A stretch of DNA of 49,382 nt from the NCBI GenBank assembly GCA_028278085.1, contig JANQFB010000301.1, positions 1-49,382 on the forward strand. Direction: 5' to 3'. This DNA is from Chitinophagales bacterium. GTDB lineage: Bacteria; Bacteroidota; Bacteroidia; Chitinophagales; JANQFB01. The position numbers and the translations under genes are program-made. Below are positions 1 through 9,800 of this stretch, piece after piece; positions within the stretch are counted from its first letter, which is position 1, and each line of letters starts with the position of its first letter. The notes under the pieces were generated by a model that worked only from the letters and a program-made list of their open reading frames with translations, made no database searches and was not told the DNA's origin.

Positions 1-693
1 GCCGGTTTGATCGCCAAAGGATTGTTAAACGATCCCATGCCCTATTGCCATGTTGTTACCACCACCACCCACAAAACCCTGCGCGGCCCGAGGGGAGGAA
101 TGATCATGATGGGCGAAGATTTCGACAATCCCTGGGGACTGAAAACGCCTAAAGGGACGGTCCGGAAAATGTCAGCCTTGCTCGACAGCGCCGTTTTTCC
201 AGGTATGCAGGGCGGACCATTGGAACACGTGATCGCGGCCAAGGCAGTCTCCTTCCAGGAAGCCTTATCAGAAGCGTACAAACAATACTGCCAGGAGGTG
301 ATCAGGAATGCACAGGTAATGGCGGAAGCCTTTGTCAATAAAGGTTATAAAGTAATTTCCGGCGGTACGGACAACCATCTAATGTTGATCGACCTCCGCT
401 CCAAAGGTATTACCGGTAAACAGGCGGAAAATGCCCTGGTTCAGGCCGATATTACCGTCAACAAAAACATGGTTCCCCAGGATGATAAGTCTCCTTTTGT
501 TACCTCCGGCATCCGAATTGGAACGGCCGCAGTAACCACCCGGGGGATGCAGGAAATGGATATGCTGCAGATCGTCCAATGGATCGACCAGATCATTATG
601 GATCCGGAAAACGAGACCTTGATCGCTTCGACAAAAAAAGAGGTGAATGCCTATATGGACCGCTTTCCGCTCTACAGCAGTGTCACCCGCTAA
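1..693 (+). CDS. glyA: Serine hydroxymethyltransferase, C-terminal part (5' end outside window)
   Basis: This is the C-terminal half of serine hydroxymethyltransferase, the cytosolic PLP enzyme that converts serine and tetrahydrofolate to glycine and 5,10-methylene-THF. The frame is open from base 1, so the ORF-track TTG start is an artefact of the window edge. The PLP-lysine signature [16 protein letters not shown] is visible near the start (the Lys of THKTLRG), followed by typical SHMT small-domain sequence with VFPGMQGGP and SGIRIGT. About 230 of the usual 420-430 residues are present. The stop codon lies inside a hairpin (676-710) that may end transcription. The family call is secure. Confidence 0.97.
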   Translation, partial: AGLIAKGLLNDPMPYCHVVTTTTHKTLRGPRGGMIMMGEDFDNPWGLKTPKGTVRKMSALLDSAVFPGMQGGPLEHVIAAKAVSFQEALSEAYKQYCQEVIRNAQVMAEAFVNKGYKVISGGTDNHLMLIDLRSKGITGKQAENALVQADITVNKNMVPQDDKSPFVTSGIRIGTAAVTTRGMQEMDMLQIVQWIDQIIMDPENETLIASTKKEVNAYMDRFPLYSSVTR

Positions 694-844
694 CCAGCGG
701 GGACACTGCTATTGGCTGGAAAGCGTGTACTAATCTTAAACGTAATCACCTTAGCAGTTTCCCTTCTATCAGGCAGGTGATAATCACCAAAGCGTACTCA
801 CCTTAGCAGTGTCCCTTCCATTCGGTAGGTGACACTGCTAAGGT
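676..844. repeat. Cluster of palindromic AGCAGTGTC repeats downstream of glyA
   Basis: Two hairpins share the motif agcagtgtc/gacactgct. The first (676-691 with 696-710) spans the glyA stop codon. The second (800-813 with 831-844) is a perfect 14-bp inverted repeat. A further diverged copy near 748-781 is a direct repeat of the left half of the second hairpin (caccttagcag...aggtga). The arrangement looks like a REP/BIME-type intergenic repeat and may act as a bidirectional terminator between glyA and the convergent gene at 904-2016. Confidence 0.7.
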
Positions 845-903
845 AAGAGAGGTAAGAAAACCGCGTCCCCTCTTGCAGGTAACACGGCTAAAGTTCGTCC
901 ACT

Positions 904-2016
904 TTATTCCAATACGATCTTCCGGTATTTGATCTCCTGACCTGTATCGATCCTCAGCAGGTATACCCCGGGCGGGAAATTCTCGAGATCGGGTGCATCT
1001 TTATCCGTTTGGGATTGGTCCGGTGTGTTTTGGCTAAAAACCAATTGACCCTGGGTGTCGTATAGTTGCCAATAAACCGGTTCCAGGGTCTTATCCGTGA
1101 TCTCAGCCACAACGGTCGAAGAGCTTCTCGGTATCCGCCGGTTTTTCAGATCGGTTATCAGAGATGGCTTATCGGCCATTTGGCGGATGAGTATGGTGTT
1201 TTGAATGGTAACCTGTTGGCATGGGTTGGAGGCCTCCAGCCTGACTATATAAGAGCCTTCTTCAGCATACTGATGCTTCGGCTCCTTGATCGAGTGAGTT
1301 TTTCCATCCCCGAAATCCCAGTGAAAAGCACTGGCCTCCGGAACCTCAGCCTTAAATTCGACCTGTCTTCCCCTGACCTGGTATGAAAAATGCCCGGAAG
1401 GCTTTTGGGGAAAGCTGACCTGGATGGAGTCCTTAAGGGTGCAATGATTTTCGGTACGAACCGTCAATCCGTAAATGCCGTTTTCCTGTACCGTAATCCG
1501 GGGGGTTGTGGCCCCGTTAGACCACTGGTAAGAAAAAAAGCCACCTCCTCCAAAAAGTATCAAACTGTCTTTGCAAGAAATTGTGTCATCACCTAAGTTT
1601 AAGACAGCAGGCGAGAGTAAAGTAACTGTAATGGAGTCGGTGGCTGTATTACCATTTTTATCGGTTATGGTTAAGTGGTAAGTACCACTGGTATTTACTG
1701 TTATCGCCGGTTCACCGGAACCGTTCGACCATTGATAGGATCTAAACTTCCCCGGAACTTCGATCGTGTATGAATCTTGACAAAGGGCAATATCCTCGCC
1801 CAGGTCAAAGTTTGAAGCCTGGGAAAAATGATCCACCACATTCGGAAAATGAGGTGGATCATTACCTTTGAAAGGGATTATTGAAATAAACCTATCAAAA
1901 TTGTTGAGTGGACTGCCCCCTTTGGGTTTATCGATAGTAAGTGTGTAGTTTTTGATAGCTCCTACACTGTTATAGATCAATAGCAACGCCAATAGTGATG
2001 GCAATACGCCTCTCAT
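904..2016 (-). CDS. Secreted PKD-domain protein with T9SS C-terminal sorting domain
   Basis: A 370-residue exported protein. The N-terminus (MRGVLPSLLALLLIYNSVGA) is a signal peptide. Two SPC-like beta repeats follow, with the pattern SYQWSNG...ITV...G.Y.LTI.D. Near residues 205-280 is a PKD domain with the diagnostic FHWDFGDGKTHS and a closing Y.V.L. pattern. The last ~80 residues end in PPGVYLLRIDTGQEIKYRKIVL, a Por_Sec_tail sorting domain for type IX secretion and surface attachment or release. No catalytic domain is recognised, so an adhesin or structural surface role is likely. The start is the ATG directly before the signal peptide. Confidence 0.85.
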   Translation of the reverse strand: MRGVLPSLLALLLIYNSVGAIKNYTLTIDKPKGGSPLNNFDRFISIIPFKGNDPPHFPNVVDHFSQASNFDLGEDIALCQDSYTIEVPGKFRSYQWSNGSGEPAITVNTSGTYHLTITDKNGNTATDSITVTLLSPAVLNLGDDTISCKDSLILFGGGGFFSYQWSNGATTPRITVQENGIYGLTVRTENHCTLKDSIQVSFPQKPSGHFSYQVRGRQVEFKAEVPEASAFHWDFGDGKTHSIKEPKHQYAEEGSYIVRLEASNPCQQVTIQNTILIRQMADKPSLITDLKNRRIPRSSSTVVAEITDKTLEPVYWQLYDTQGQLVFSQNTPDQSQTDKDAPDLENFPPGVYLLRIDTGQEIKYRKIVLE

Positions 2017-2200
2017 ATAGTAAAGGTCAGGGTTTTGACGCTTGAGGTCAATCCATAATGATTCAACGGCTTGTTTGACTTATTTTACGGGCAATATTGA
2101 TGTTTGAACGGATTATGGTTTGATGCTGTTGTTTGTGTAGGGTACGAAACGGGGCAATTATGCCTGTTTTTCTTATCTTCACCGTGCAGACAGCAGTTCT

Positions 2201-2755
2201 ATGGTCCCATTTAACAAGTATGTCGTTCTTGGCGCATCCCTGCTGATCATTTTCGGATTAACCTGCTGTAAGGGTTCCAGAAAATCATCACGGGCCAAGC
2301 TGGAATCCCAGATAGCTACGCAAAAGACCACTATCGAAGCCATCCGTGAAAACAAAGGGATCTCCGGTGAAGCGCAATCTCAACCCCAGGATGTTCCTGA
2401 ATCAAATATTGAAATACAACAGGTAGTGATCGATAACACTTATAAAGGAGAAGATACGGGTCCGGTTTTCAACATCGACAACATCCGGGTCAATGGCGAT
2501 CAGTTGAACATTACGGTCAACTATTCCGGCGGATGTGAAACGCATCATTTCCAACTGATCAGCAACAGGGGATATATGAAAACCCATCCGCCCAAATTAC
2601 GGTTATACCTGAAGCATGGTCCGCATACCGATAGCTGCCGGGAGTTGGTGAAAAAAGACCTGGTTTACGATATCAAAGCCATTCAATACCCGGCATCCTC
2701 GGAACTGATGTTATCCGTGAATGATTACCCTGACCTCATCAGCTATACCTATTAA
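2201..2755 (+). CDS. Putative lipoprotein of unknown function
   Basis: A 184-residue protein with a lipoprotein signal peptide: hydrophobic VVLGASLLIIFGLTCC with lipobox-like LTC/C near residue 23, then a charged linker. The C-terminal ~100 residues look beta-rich (NIRVNGDQLNITVNYSGGC...) with a Cys/His-rich stretch GGCETHHFQLI and one further Cys. I do not recognise a named family. It is transcribed divergently from the PKD/T9SS gene. A TATCTTC element at 2174-2180 could be the -7 box of a Bacteroidota promoter, which is weak evidence. Confidence 0.7.
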   Translation: MVPFNKYVVLGASLLIIFGLTCCKGSRKSSRAKLESQIATQKTTIEAIRENKGISGEAQSQPQDVPESNIEIQQVVIDNTYKGEDTGPVFNIDNIRVNGDQLNITVNYSGGCETHHFQLISNRGYMKTHPPKLRLYLKHGPHTDSCRELVKKDLVYDIKAIQYPASSELMLSVNDYPDLISYTY

Positions 2756-2897
2756 AACGGCAAAAACGTCCTAAATTTGGCTGAAATGCCCGCTGTATAG
2801 CATCTTTTTCGATTGGATATCGTAAATTAGTCACCCCGCATTGAACAAAGGAAAATTGAACGTAATACGAATACGGGTGTACCGTATTAACCACTTG

Positions 2898-5153
2898 ATG
2901 ATGAAAACACAGCAATTTTTCCTTTACCTGGCCCTGCTCCCGGGCCTGTTTTATTCTATATCCGTGAATGCTCAAATCAGCCAGGGTGGGCTGCCGGTGA
3001 GCTTTGAAGAACAGGTCCTTACATCCGATATTCCCACCGCTATGATGCCGGCCATCGAGTTAGCCGCGTTGCAAGCGGAAGATAATATCAGGGACCATAG
3101 TCCCGGGCAACCGTGGCGCTTTGGAAAGAACTTTGCCGTAAACCTGGGTCTTGACAACTCGGGTGTATGGGAAACTTTAGCCAATGGGGATAAAGTCTGG
3201 CGCCTGAAAATTTACGCCCCCGGCGCTCTGACCATCAACCTCAGCTTCAATGATTATCACCTGCCAAAAGGAGCGCAATTATTCATCTACAACGAATCCA
3301 AAAGTGAGATCCTCGGGGCCTTTACCCACAAAAACAACCAACCCTCCAGGGTATTTGCCACCGACCTGGTCACCGGGGATATCGTTATCCTGGAATATTA
3401 TGAACCGCAGGGTGTTTCATTCAGCGGTTCCCTGAACGCGGACAGGGTAACCCATGGCTATCGCTCGTTAATCGATAAAGCCCGCGGTTTCGGCGATTCA
3501 GGCTTTTGCAACATCAATGTCAATTGCCCGGAAGGGGACGACTGGCAGGACCACAAGCGAGCCGTAGCCCTTATTATTGTCAACGGCAACGAGTGGTGTA
3601 CCGGTTCTTTATTGAACAATGTGCTGGAAGACGGCACCCCCTATTTCCTGACGGCAGATCATTGCCTGACCGGTGGCGTAGCCACCTGGGTTTTCCGTTT
3701 TAATTATGAAAGTGAAAACTGCCAAAGCCAGGATGGCCCCAAAACACAAGCGGTTACGGGTGCTGTTGTAAGAGCCAGCAGCAGCAATTCGGATTTTGCC
3801 TTGTTGGAATTGACCAGTAAGCCGCCGGATAGTTATGGCGCGTACTACCTCGGCTGGGATAACAGCGGTAATCAACCCACCTCACAGGTCTGTATCCATC
3901 ATCCCAGCGGAGATATTAAGAAAATATCCTTTGATAACGACCCGGCTATTTCAACAACCTGGCAAAGCGCTGAAGTCTGGGAAGTATCGAATTGGGAAGA
4001 TGGCACCACGGAAGGCGGATCTTCCGGTTCACCCCTGTTCGACCAAAATCAGCGGGTGATCGGGCAATTATATGGTGGGCCGGCATCCTGCACCGATATT
4101 TCCGATGATAATTATGGCCGGATCGATGCCTCCTGGGACGGTTTCAGTGCCGGTACCCGGTTGAAAGACTGGCTGGATCCCGGCAACAGCGGTGACTCAG
4201 TGGTCAACGGGTTTGATCCGAATATCCCCAAGTTTACCCTGGATGCCATAACCGATCCGCTACCGGAAAACGATTCGGTGATCTGTGACTCGGCTATCGC
4301 TTTAACCATCAACATCACCAATAACGGAGAACAGACCTTATCGAGCCTGAACATCAATTATGACCTCAACGGAACCGGGGTACAGGTTTATGAGTGGGCC
4401 GGATCATTGGTTTTCAAATCGTCGGAGGCAGTTACCCTTCCTGTATTGGCTCTCACGCCGGGCCTTCATGAGATCACTGTTTTCACCTCTGATCCGAATG
4501 CCGGCCTGGATGAAGATCCTTCAACGGATTCCTTAACCTTCCGGTTCAGATCTTTCGACGATCACGAAACGATGGGCCTGAGCTTTAAAACGGATAACAG
4601 GGGTTCCGAAACCCGCTGGGAGATCAAAGACTCGGCCGGACAGGTGATCTATGGGGCCGGTCCTTATAAGAACATCAGCGGCGGACAGGTAACCAACTAT
4701 AATCTTTGCCTGGGCATCGGTTGTTATACCCTTATTGTTTCAGACTCGGAGGGCAATGGTATGTGTTGTGAAGACGGTTCGGGCGGCTATACGGTCTACG
4801 ACCAGCATGGCCGGTTGATCAAAGCTTCCAACGGCGATTTTTCGGACCTGGAGATCTTCAATTTCTGTGTTACCCATAAAGATCCTACTGACGGTATCGA
4901 CCCCTTACACAATGATCCCGAAATTATCATCACCCCTAACCCGGCTTCGGATAAAATTTTTGTGCAACTGTCCGAACCATCGACGGACACAAAGGCCGCC
5001 ATATATGATGTTTCGGGAAAGATCATACTTCAACGATCTCTTTCCCGTGGCCCCGGTGAGATCGATCTTTCTTCGCTCGATGCAGGACTCTACCTGGTCG
5101 TTATTCAAACCAACAACCGGCAGATCTCGCATAAAGTAATTGTTAACCGGTAA
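2898..5153 (+). CDS. Secreted trypsin-like serine endopeptidase with T9SS sorting domain
   Basis: The ORF track opens at a TTG (2841), but the signal peptide MKTQQFFLYLALLPGLFYS begins at ATG 2898/2901, so that start is preferred. After a ~150-residue propeptide-like region comes a chymotrypsin-fold protease resembling lysyl-endopeptidase-type enzymes. Visible triad elements are His in FLTADHCL, Asp in NSDFALLEL and Ser in EGGSSGSPLF. Beta-sandwich modules follow (one with a Cys-rich GCYTLIVSDSEGNGMCCEDG), then a C-terminal T9SS domain with LDAGLYLVVIQT. It probably digests extracellular protein. The next gene starts 5 bases after the stop. Confidence 0.88.
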   Translation: MMKTQQFFLYLALLPGLFYSISVNAQISQGGLPVSFEEQVLTSDIPTAMMPAIELAALQAEDNIRDHSPGQPWRFGKNFAVNLGLDNSGVWETLANGDKVWRLKIYAPGALTINLSFNDYHLPKGAQLFIYNESKSEILGAFTHKNNQPSRVFATDLVTGDIVILEYYEPQGVSFSGSLNADRVTHGYRSLIDKARGFGDSGFCNINVNCPEGDDWQDHKRAVALIIVNGNEWCTGSLLNNVLEDGTPYFLTADHCLTGGVATWVFRFNYESENCQSQDGPKTQAVTGAVVRASSSNSDFALLELTSKPPDSYGAYYLGWDNSGNQPTSQVCIHHPSGDIKKISFDNDPAISTTWQSAEVWEVSNWEDGTTEGGSSGSPLFDQNQRVIGQLYGGPASCTDISDDNYGRIDASWDGFSAGTRLKDWLDPGNSGDSVVNGFDPNIPKFTLDAITDPLPENDSVICDSAIALTINITNNGEQTLSSLNINYDLNGTGVQVYEWAGSLVFKSSEAVTLPVLALTPGLHEITVFTSDPNAGLDEDPSTDSLTFRFRSFDDHETMGLSFKTDNRGSETRWEIKDSAGQVIYGAGPYKNISGGQVTNYNLCLGIGCYTLIVSDSEGNGMCCEDGSGGYTVYDQHGRLIKASNGDFSDLEIFNFCVTHKDPTDGIDPLHNDPEIIITPNPASDKIFVQLSEPSTDTKAAIYDVSGKIILQRSLSRGPGEIDLSSLDAGLYLVVIQTNNRQISHKVIVNR

Positions 5154-5157
5154 ACGG

Positions 5158-5721
5158 ATGATGACCAGATTTGCGCTGCTACTATTGCTCTTGTGCTTAT
5201 TAAGTAGTAGCTGCCGCAAAAAAGACGATTCGGGGAATATCATCTATACCATCAAGAAAGGAAAGCATGTCTCCGGTAGCCGGGCTTCCTGCTTTAGGGG
5301 TCAACATATCCGCTTCCGGGCCAAATTCGACGATTCCGCCATTTATACCAATCAAAACCCCGACAACCAACTGGACCTGAACAAGCTTTATGGATTCTCT
5401 GACTGTTCAGCCTATCACCACCACCGCAACAGCGCCCGTTTCACCTGGCGTTGGTACGAAGAGGCCCTGGAGATCCATGCTTACTGCTATGTGAAAGGCG
5501 AAATGCAATTCGAATATGTTACCACCGTCGATTTGAATGAATTTTACGACTACGAGATCTTAGCCGAGGGTAATGAATATATCTTTATCTGCAATGAGGA
5601 TACGACGACCATGGCCCGGGCTTGCTCGGGAAAAGGCGGCGTTAAATACCGTTTATTCCCATACTTCGGAGGAGACGAAAAAGCGCCGCACGATATCACC
5701 ATCCTGCTAAAAGAATATTAA
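5158..5721 (+). CDS. Putative lipoprotein of unknown function
   Basis: The ATG at 5158 (MMTRFALLLLLLCLLSSSC) gives a clear lipoprotein signal with lipobox LSSSC and a charged RKKDD tail, so the upstream TTG of the ORF track is rejected. The mature part (~165 residues) contains aromatic-rich beta-like sequence (ARFTWRWYEEALEIHAYCY) and no motif I can assign. The gene begins 5 bp after the T9SS protease stop, so the two are probably co-transcribed and both act at the cell envelope. Confidence 0.72.
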   Translation: MMTRFALLLLLLCLLSSSCRKKDDSGNIIYTIKKGKHVSGSRASCFRGQHIRFRAKFDDSAIYTNQNPDNQLDLNKLYGFSDCSAYHHHRNSARFTWRWYEEALEIHAYCYVKGEMQFEYVTTVDLNEFYDYEILAEGNEYIFICNEDTTTMARACSGKGGVKYRLFPYFGGDEKAPHDITILLKEY

Positions 5722-5752
5722 CATTTGTTTCGAGGTCCCCTCGGAACAAATG
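5722..5752. terminator. Hairpin terminator between convergent genes
   Basis: A 14-bp inverted repeat (catttgtttcgagg / cctcggaacaaatg, one T/C wobble) with a 3-nt loop begins at the stop codon of the lipoprotein gene and faces the convergent SGNH-type gene. There is no long T-tract, so function as a terminator is likely but inferred. Confidence 0.6.
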
Positions 5753-5802
5753 ATCACGCAAAATACCCCTCGAAAAAATTGACCACGCAAACCTTAACCT
5801 CC

Positions 5803-6828
5803 TCACAACAGCCCATACCGGTCAATAAAACCGATCAGTTTTGTCGCAAACTTTTTATTCGCCAGGGCGCTGGGATGTGAATCATAAGGCAGGCAATTAT
5901 GCTCCGGCAGGCTCAAATCGACGGTAATATCCGTAAACGGGATGCCATTGTCCCGGCAAAACCGATCGATATCATCCGGCTCATAAACATTGGCGATCAA
6001 TAAGGGAATTTCTTCTTGCTGACAGATCCGGTGGATCTCGCGCAGGATCTCAAGGGTTACCAACCGTTCGTCAATATGCTTATCCTTTAAATAGATATAT
6101 TTGTCCTGCAGAGCATTCATGAAAGCGGAATAACGGATAAGCGGCCATTCATTGAATTCCTTGATATCGGACCGGAAGATCTTCAAACGGCCGGAGTTAT
6201 CGAACCTGGCATAGGGCTGTTCCAATACTTCGAGGCCAACATTCTGATAGAGCGCTTTCCGCCGGTCAAAAGTGAACACATTCCGTTGGTCGTGAAAAGA
6301 AGCATAACCGATGATGATAAGCGCAGGCTTTTGCCGGGTTTTGAGGGCTTCGCGAATTTGCAGCAGAAAATGTATCGTGCCATATCCGTTGACCCCGAAA
6401 TTGATCACTTCATGATCCTTGTAATTTTCCTGCAAAAGCCAGGCTAGCGTTTCTTCATCATTAAGAGCGGCACCATGCATAAAGGAACAACCCATTAACC
6501 ACAGCTTTGCTTTATCCCGGTAAAGACTGTCGTCTGCCAGCGGATGGGTGATCCGCAGGGTATTTTCCCGGTGGGTTACCGTATGCACAAATGAATCTTT
6601 GATGGTATAGGTAAACTTCCCGGCAATATGCGAATAGCCCAATAGCTCATGACTTTGATATTCCCTACCCCCCGGTTCGATCTTAATATGACCCGACTGG
6701 CTGACGCGGTAAACCTTATAGCCCATCAATCGCACAACCACCTCTCCCAGACCAAAAACGATCACGCCATTGATGACTAAAAAAATAAGGTAGAAGAGAA
6801 TTCTTTTAGCAAGGGAAGGCTGCATCAA
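5803..6828 (-). CDS. Membrane-anchored SGNH/GDSL-like hydrolase-fold protein
   Basis: A 341-residue protein with one N-terminal transmembrane segment (ILFYLIFLVINGVIVFGLGEVVVRL). The C-terminal ~230 residues have SGNH-hydrolase blocks: block I as MGCSFMHGAAL (Cys where GDS has Asp), block III-like FGVNGYGT, and block V DSHPSALANKKFA with the catalytic Asp-x-x-His arrangement. Proteins of this architecture in Bacteroidota often act on extracytoplasmic polysaccharide O-acyl groups, but substrate and activity are not shown here. It lies convergent to the lipoprotein gene. Confidence 0.75.
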   Translation of the reverse strand: MMQPSLAKRILFYLIFLVINGVIVFGLGEVVVRLMGYKVYRVSQSGHIKIEPGGREYQSHELLGYSHIAGKFTYTIKDSFVHTVTHRENTLRITHPLADDSLYRDKAKLWLMGCSFMHGAALNDEETLAWLLQENYKDHEVINFGVNGYGTIHFLLQIREALKTRQKPALIIIGYASFHDQRNVFTFDRRKALYQNVGLEVLEQPYARFDNSGRLKIFRSDIKEFNEWPLIRYSAFMNALQDKYIYLKDKHIDERLVTLEILREIHRICQQEEIPLLIANVYEPDDIDRFCRDNGIPFTDITVDLSLPEHNCLPYDSHPSALANKKFATKLIGFIDRYGLL

Positions 6829-6885
6829 TACCAGCGGTGTTCAAAATACTAAAGCCAAATACGGGGTTACAAATAACCAAGTAAG

Positions 6886-9800
6886 TTAATCCTTTTTATC
6901 AATTATTACCAGCTTTTGCGTATGGATCAACCGGTCATCCAGCGTAACGGCCAGCCAATAGATCCCAGCCGGGAGATCATTCCGGTAAATGCTGATGTTT
7001 TTGCCAACGGCATCTGTTATGTTGACCACCAGCCTGCCGGTAACATCGAACAATTGTACCTGCCAATTACTGATAACAGGGAAATGAATAACCGTATGTT
7101 GATCAAAAGGGTTGGGATAAACATTTATATAGTAGCCGCCAAAATCGCCAACACCAGATACACCTGCTGAGATCAGTATCGTATCCGTTTGCGTACAACC
7201 CGTTCCGTCCGTAACCTGTACCCAATAGGTACCGGCATCGGAAACCTCGATCTTTTGCGTACTTTCACCGGTCGACCATTGATAAGTCGAACCCGGATTT
7301 CCGGCGTCAAGGGTTAGTGTACAGGCGCCGCAAATACTGGTATCCGCTCCTAGTTCTAACGCAGGATTGGCATTTACCGACACCGCTTGCTCAATATCGT
7401 TGGTGCAATTATTGGCATCCGTATAGGTATAAGTTACCGTATGAACGCCTAAGCCGGCTACACCGGGATCGAACTGGCTACCACTGACGCCATCACCGCT
7501 GAATGTACCTCCACCGGGGCTGCCGCTTAGCATAACCAGGCCATGATCCAAACAATATTCAGGATCCAGCCCGCTCATACTGACTACTGGTAATCCGTGG
7601 ACAGTTACTTGCTGATCTTCACTATTGGTGCAGTTATTGGCATCGGTGAAGGCATAGGTGATCGTATGGGTACCCGTTCCTGCTGCGGCCGGATCGAACT
7701 GATCACCGTTCATACCGTTACCGGTAAAGGTACCGTTCGAAGGGCTTCCGGTTAACGTAACAAGGGCATCGTCTTCACAGTAGGAAGGATCGAGTCCTGA
7801 AAAGGAAACCGTGGGTAAAGGACTGACGGTAACGATCACCGGAGGCGAAAGGCTGTCACATCCATTATGGGACACCAAGACCGTATAACTCCCCGCCTGG
7901 GTAACGGCATAGGATGGAATGGTGGCGCCAACGATGACTGCTGCATCTTTATACCACTGATAGGTTAAACCGGTCCCGGAATTAGCGTCCAGTATTACGG
8001 TCTCCCCGTCGCACAGGGAGGTAGGACCGGCGGGAATGATGACCGCATTGGGTTTGTTGCTAACCTGAACAACAACGGTATTGGAAACGCCGGTACATCC
8101 GTTTTCGGTGATCTCGATATGGTAGCTACCGGCCTGGCTGACCGTGTAAGTGGACTGGGTAGCGCCACTGATCATCACCAGGTCTTTATACCATTGATAA
8201 GCAAAACCGGCGCCGGTATTGGCTGACAATAATGTTGTTTCACCGGTGCACATACCGATCGATCCGGAAGGTGTAACACTGGCTGTCGGCAATTGGTTAA
8301 CCGTAATGTTGACGGCAGTGGCCGTATCCCGGGTACCGGAACAATCCTGAACCACCACTTCATAACTACCGCCGGCAGTAACGGTAAAATTTTGTGTGGT
8401 TACCCCGGTGCTTAACCCGTTATGCAACCATTCATATGTATTAGCGCTATTACTGACCAATTCCGTCGATCCGCCGGAGCAGAAGGTAACCGGGCCATTG
8501 ACCGTAATGCCCGGTGTAACCGGACCGCATTCATTGAACCAGATGGATACGCGGCTTCCGCTGGTAACAATATCCCGGAAGCCATCGCCGTCCATATCCA
8601 CGCCCAATACATCGGTAACATGGGTCGACATCGGCCCGAGCGCATTGGAGGTAAAATTCATGGAACCGTCATTTTCCAGGTAATAAACCCAACCATTTCC
8701 GGTGGGGTTGGTGCCCATTACAATATCGATATCATTATCATTGTCCATATCGGCAGCGTGGGCCGTTTCATAGACGCTTCCATTCAATACCTGGTGCTTG
8801 GTAAATTGCTGGCTGCCGTCATTCTCCCACCAGGCTAATTCCACGTTGTCCCACCAGGAGCCGGCGCTGCTGAACCTGTTGGTGCCCAGTACATCGATAT
8901 CATTATCACCGTCCATATCCGTGGCAAATACCGTTCTGGACATCCCAAAATCCGCTACAATGCTGTTTTGAGTGAAATTTTCATCGTCGTCGTTTTCCCA
9001 CCAGGATATATCGTTGGCCGATAAGGCATAATAACCCCTGGAGCTGAGCAGATCCATATCGCCATCTTTATCCAGATCGATCGCCATAATATCCGTCGCA
9101 TCATTATAGTTGGTGCTCAGATCATGTTGGGTGAAATTTTCATTCCCGTCGTTCTCGAACCAACTGACCATATCGTCCCAATCGGCAACAGCAGCCAGGT
9201 CCATGTCTCCGTCATCATCGATATCTTCCACCCATACCGCCGTGGCATCATAATTGGTTACAACCGAGTGCTTCGTAAAGGACTGATTACCGTCATTCTC
9301 CCACCAGGCCAGCTCATTGTCAGCGGTTGCCCCGGCCAAAACATCGATATCATTATCGCCGTCGATATCCGCCCCAAAAACATCATCCGCTCCATCGAAT
9401 CCGTAGGTAATGGCTTGCTGGTCCAGGTTCCTGTTCCCGGTATTTTCAAACCATCCGATCGCATCCGAACTGGTGGCAGAGCTTACCACATCCGGATCGC
9501 CGTCACCATCCAAATCAACCGTATGAACAGAAGAAGGGGCGCTGAAAGAAGGGGATACGGCATATTCGGTAGCCAGGGGCGGTACCCCGACATCCCACCA
9601 GTACACCCGGTAAGCTACCACAGCGCCACCGACAATATCCAATTTGCTGTCGCCATTGATATCGACGGCTAACACCGAAGAAGCGCCGTTGGTGGAACCG
9701 GAAATTACATGTTCGGTAAAAGACCCCGCGCCATCATTTTCATACATTGTGATATCATCGTCAAAATAGGCCGCCCCCAGGATATCGGTGTCGCCATCGC

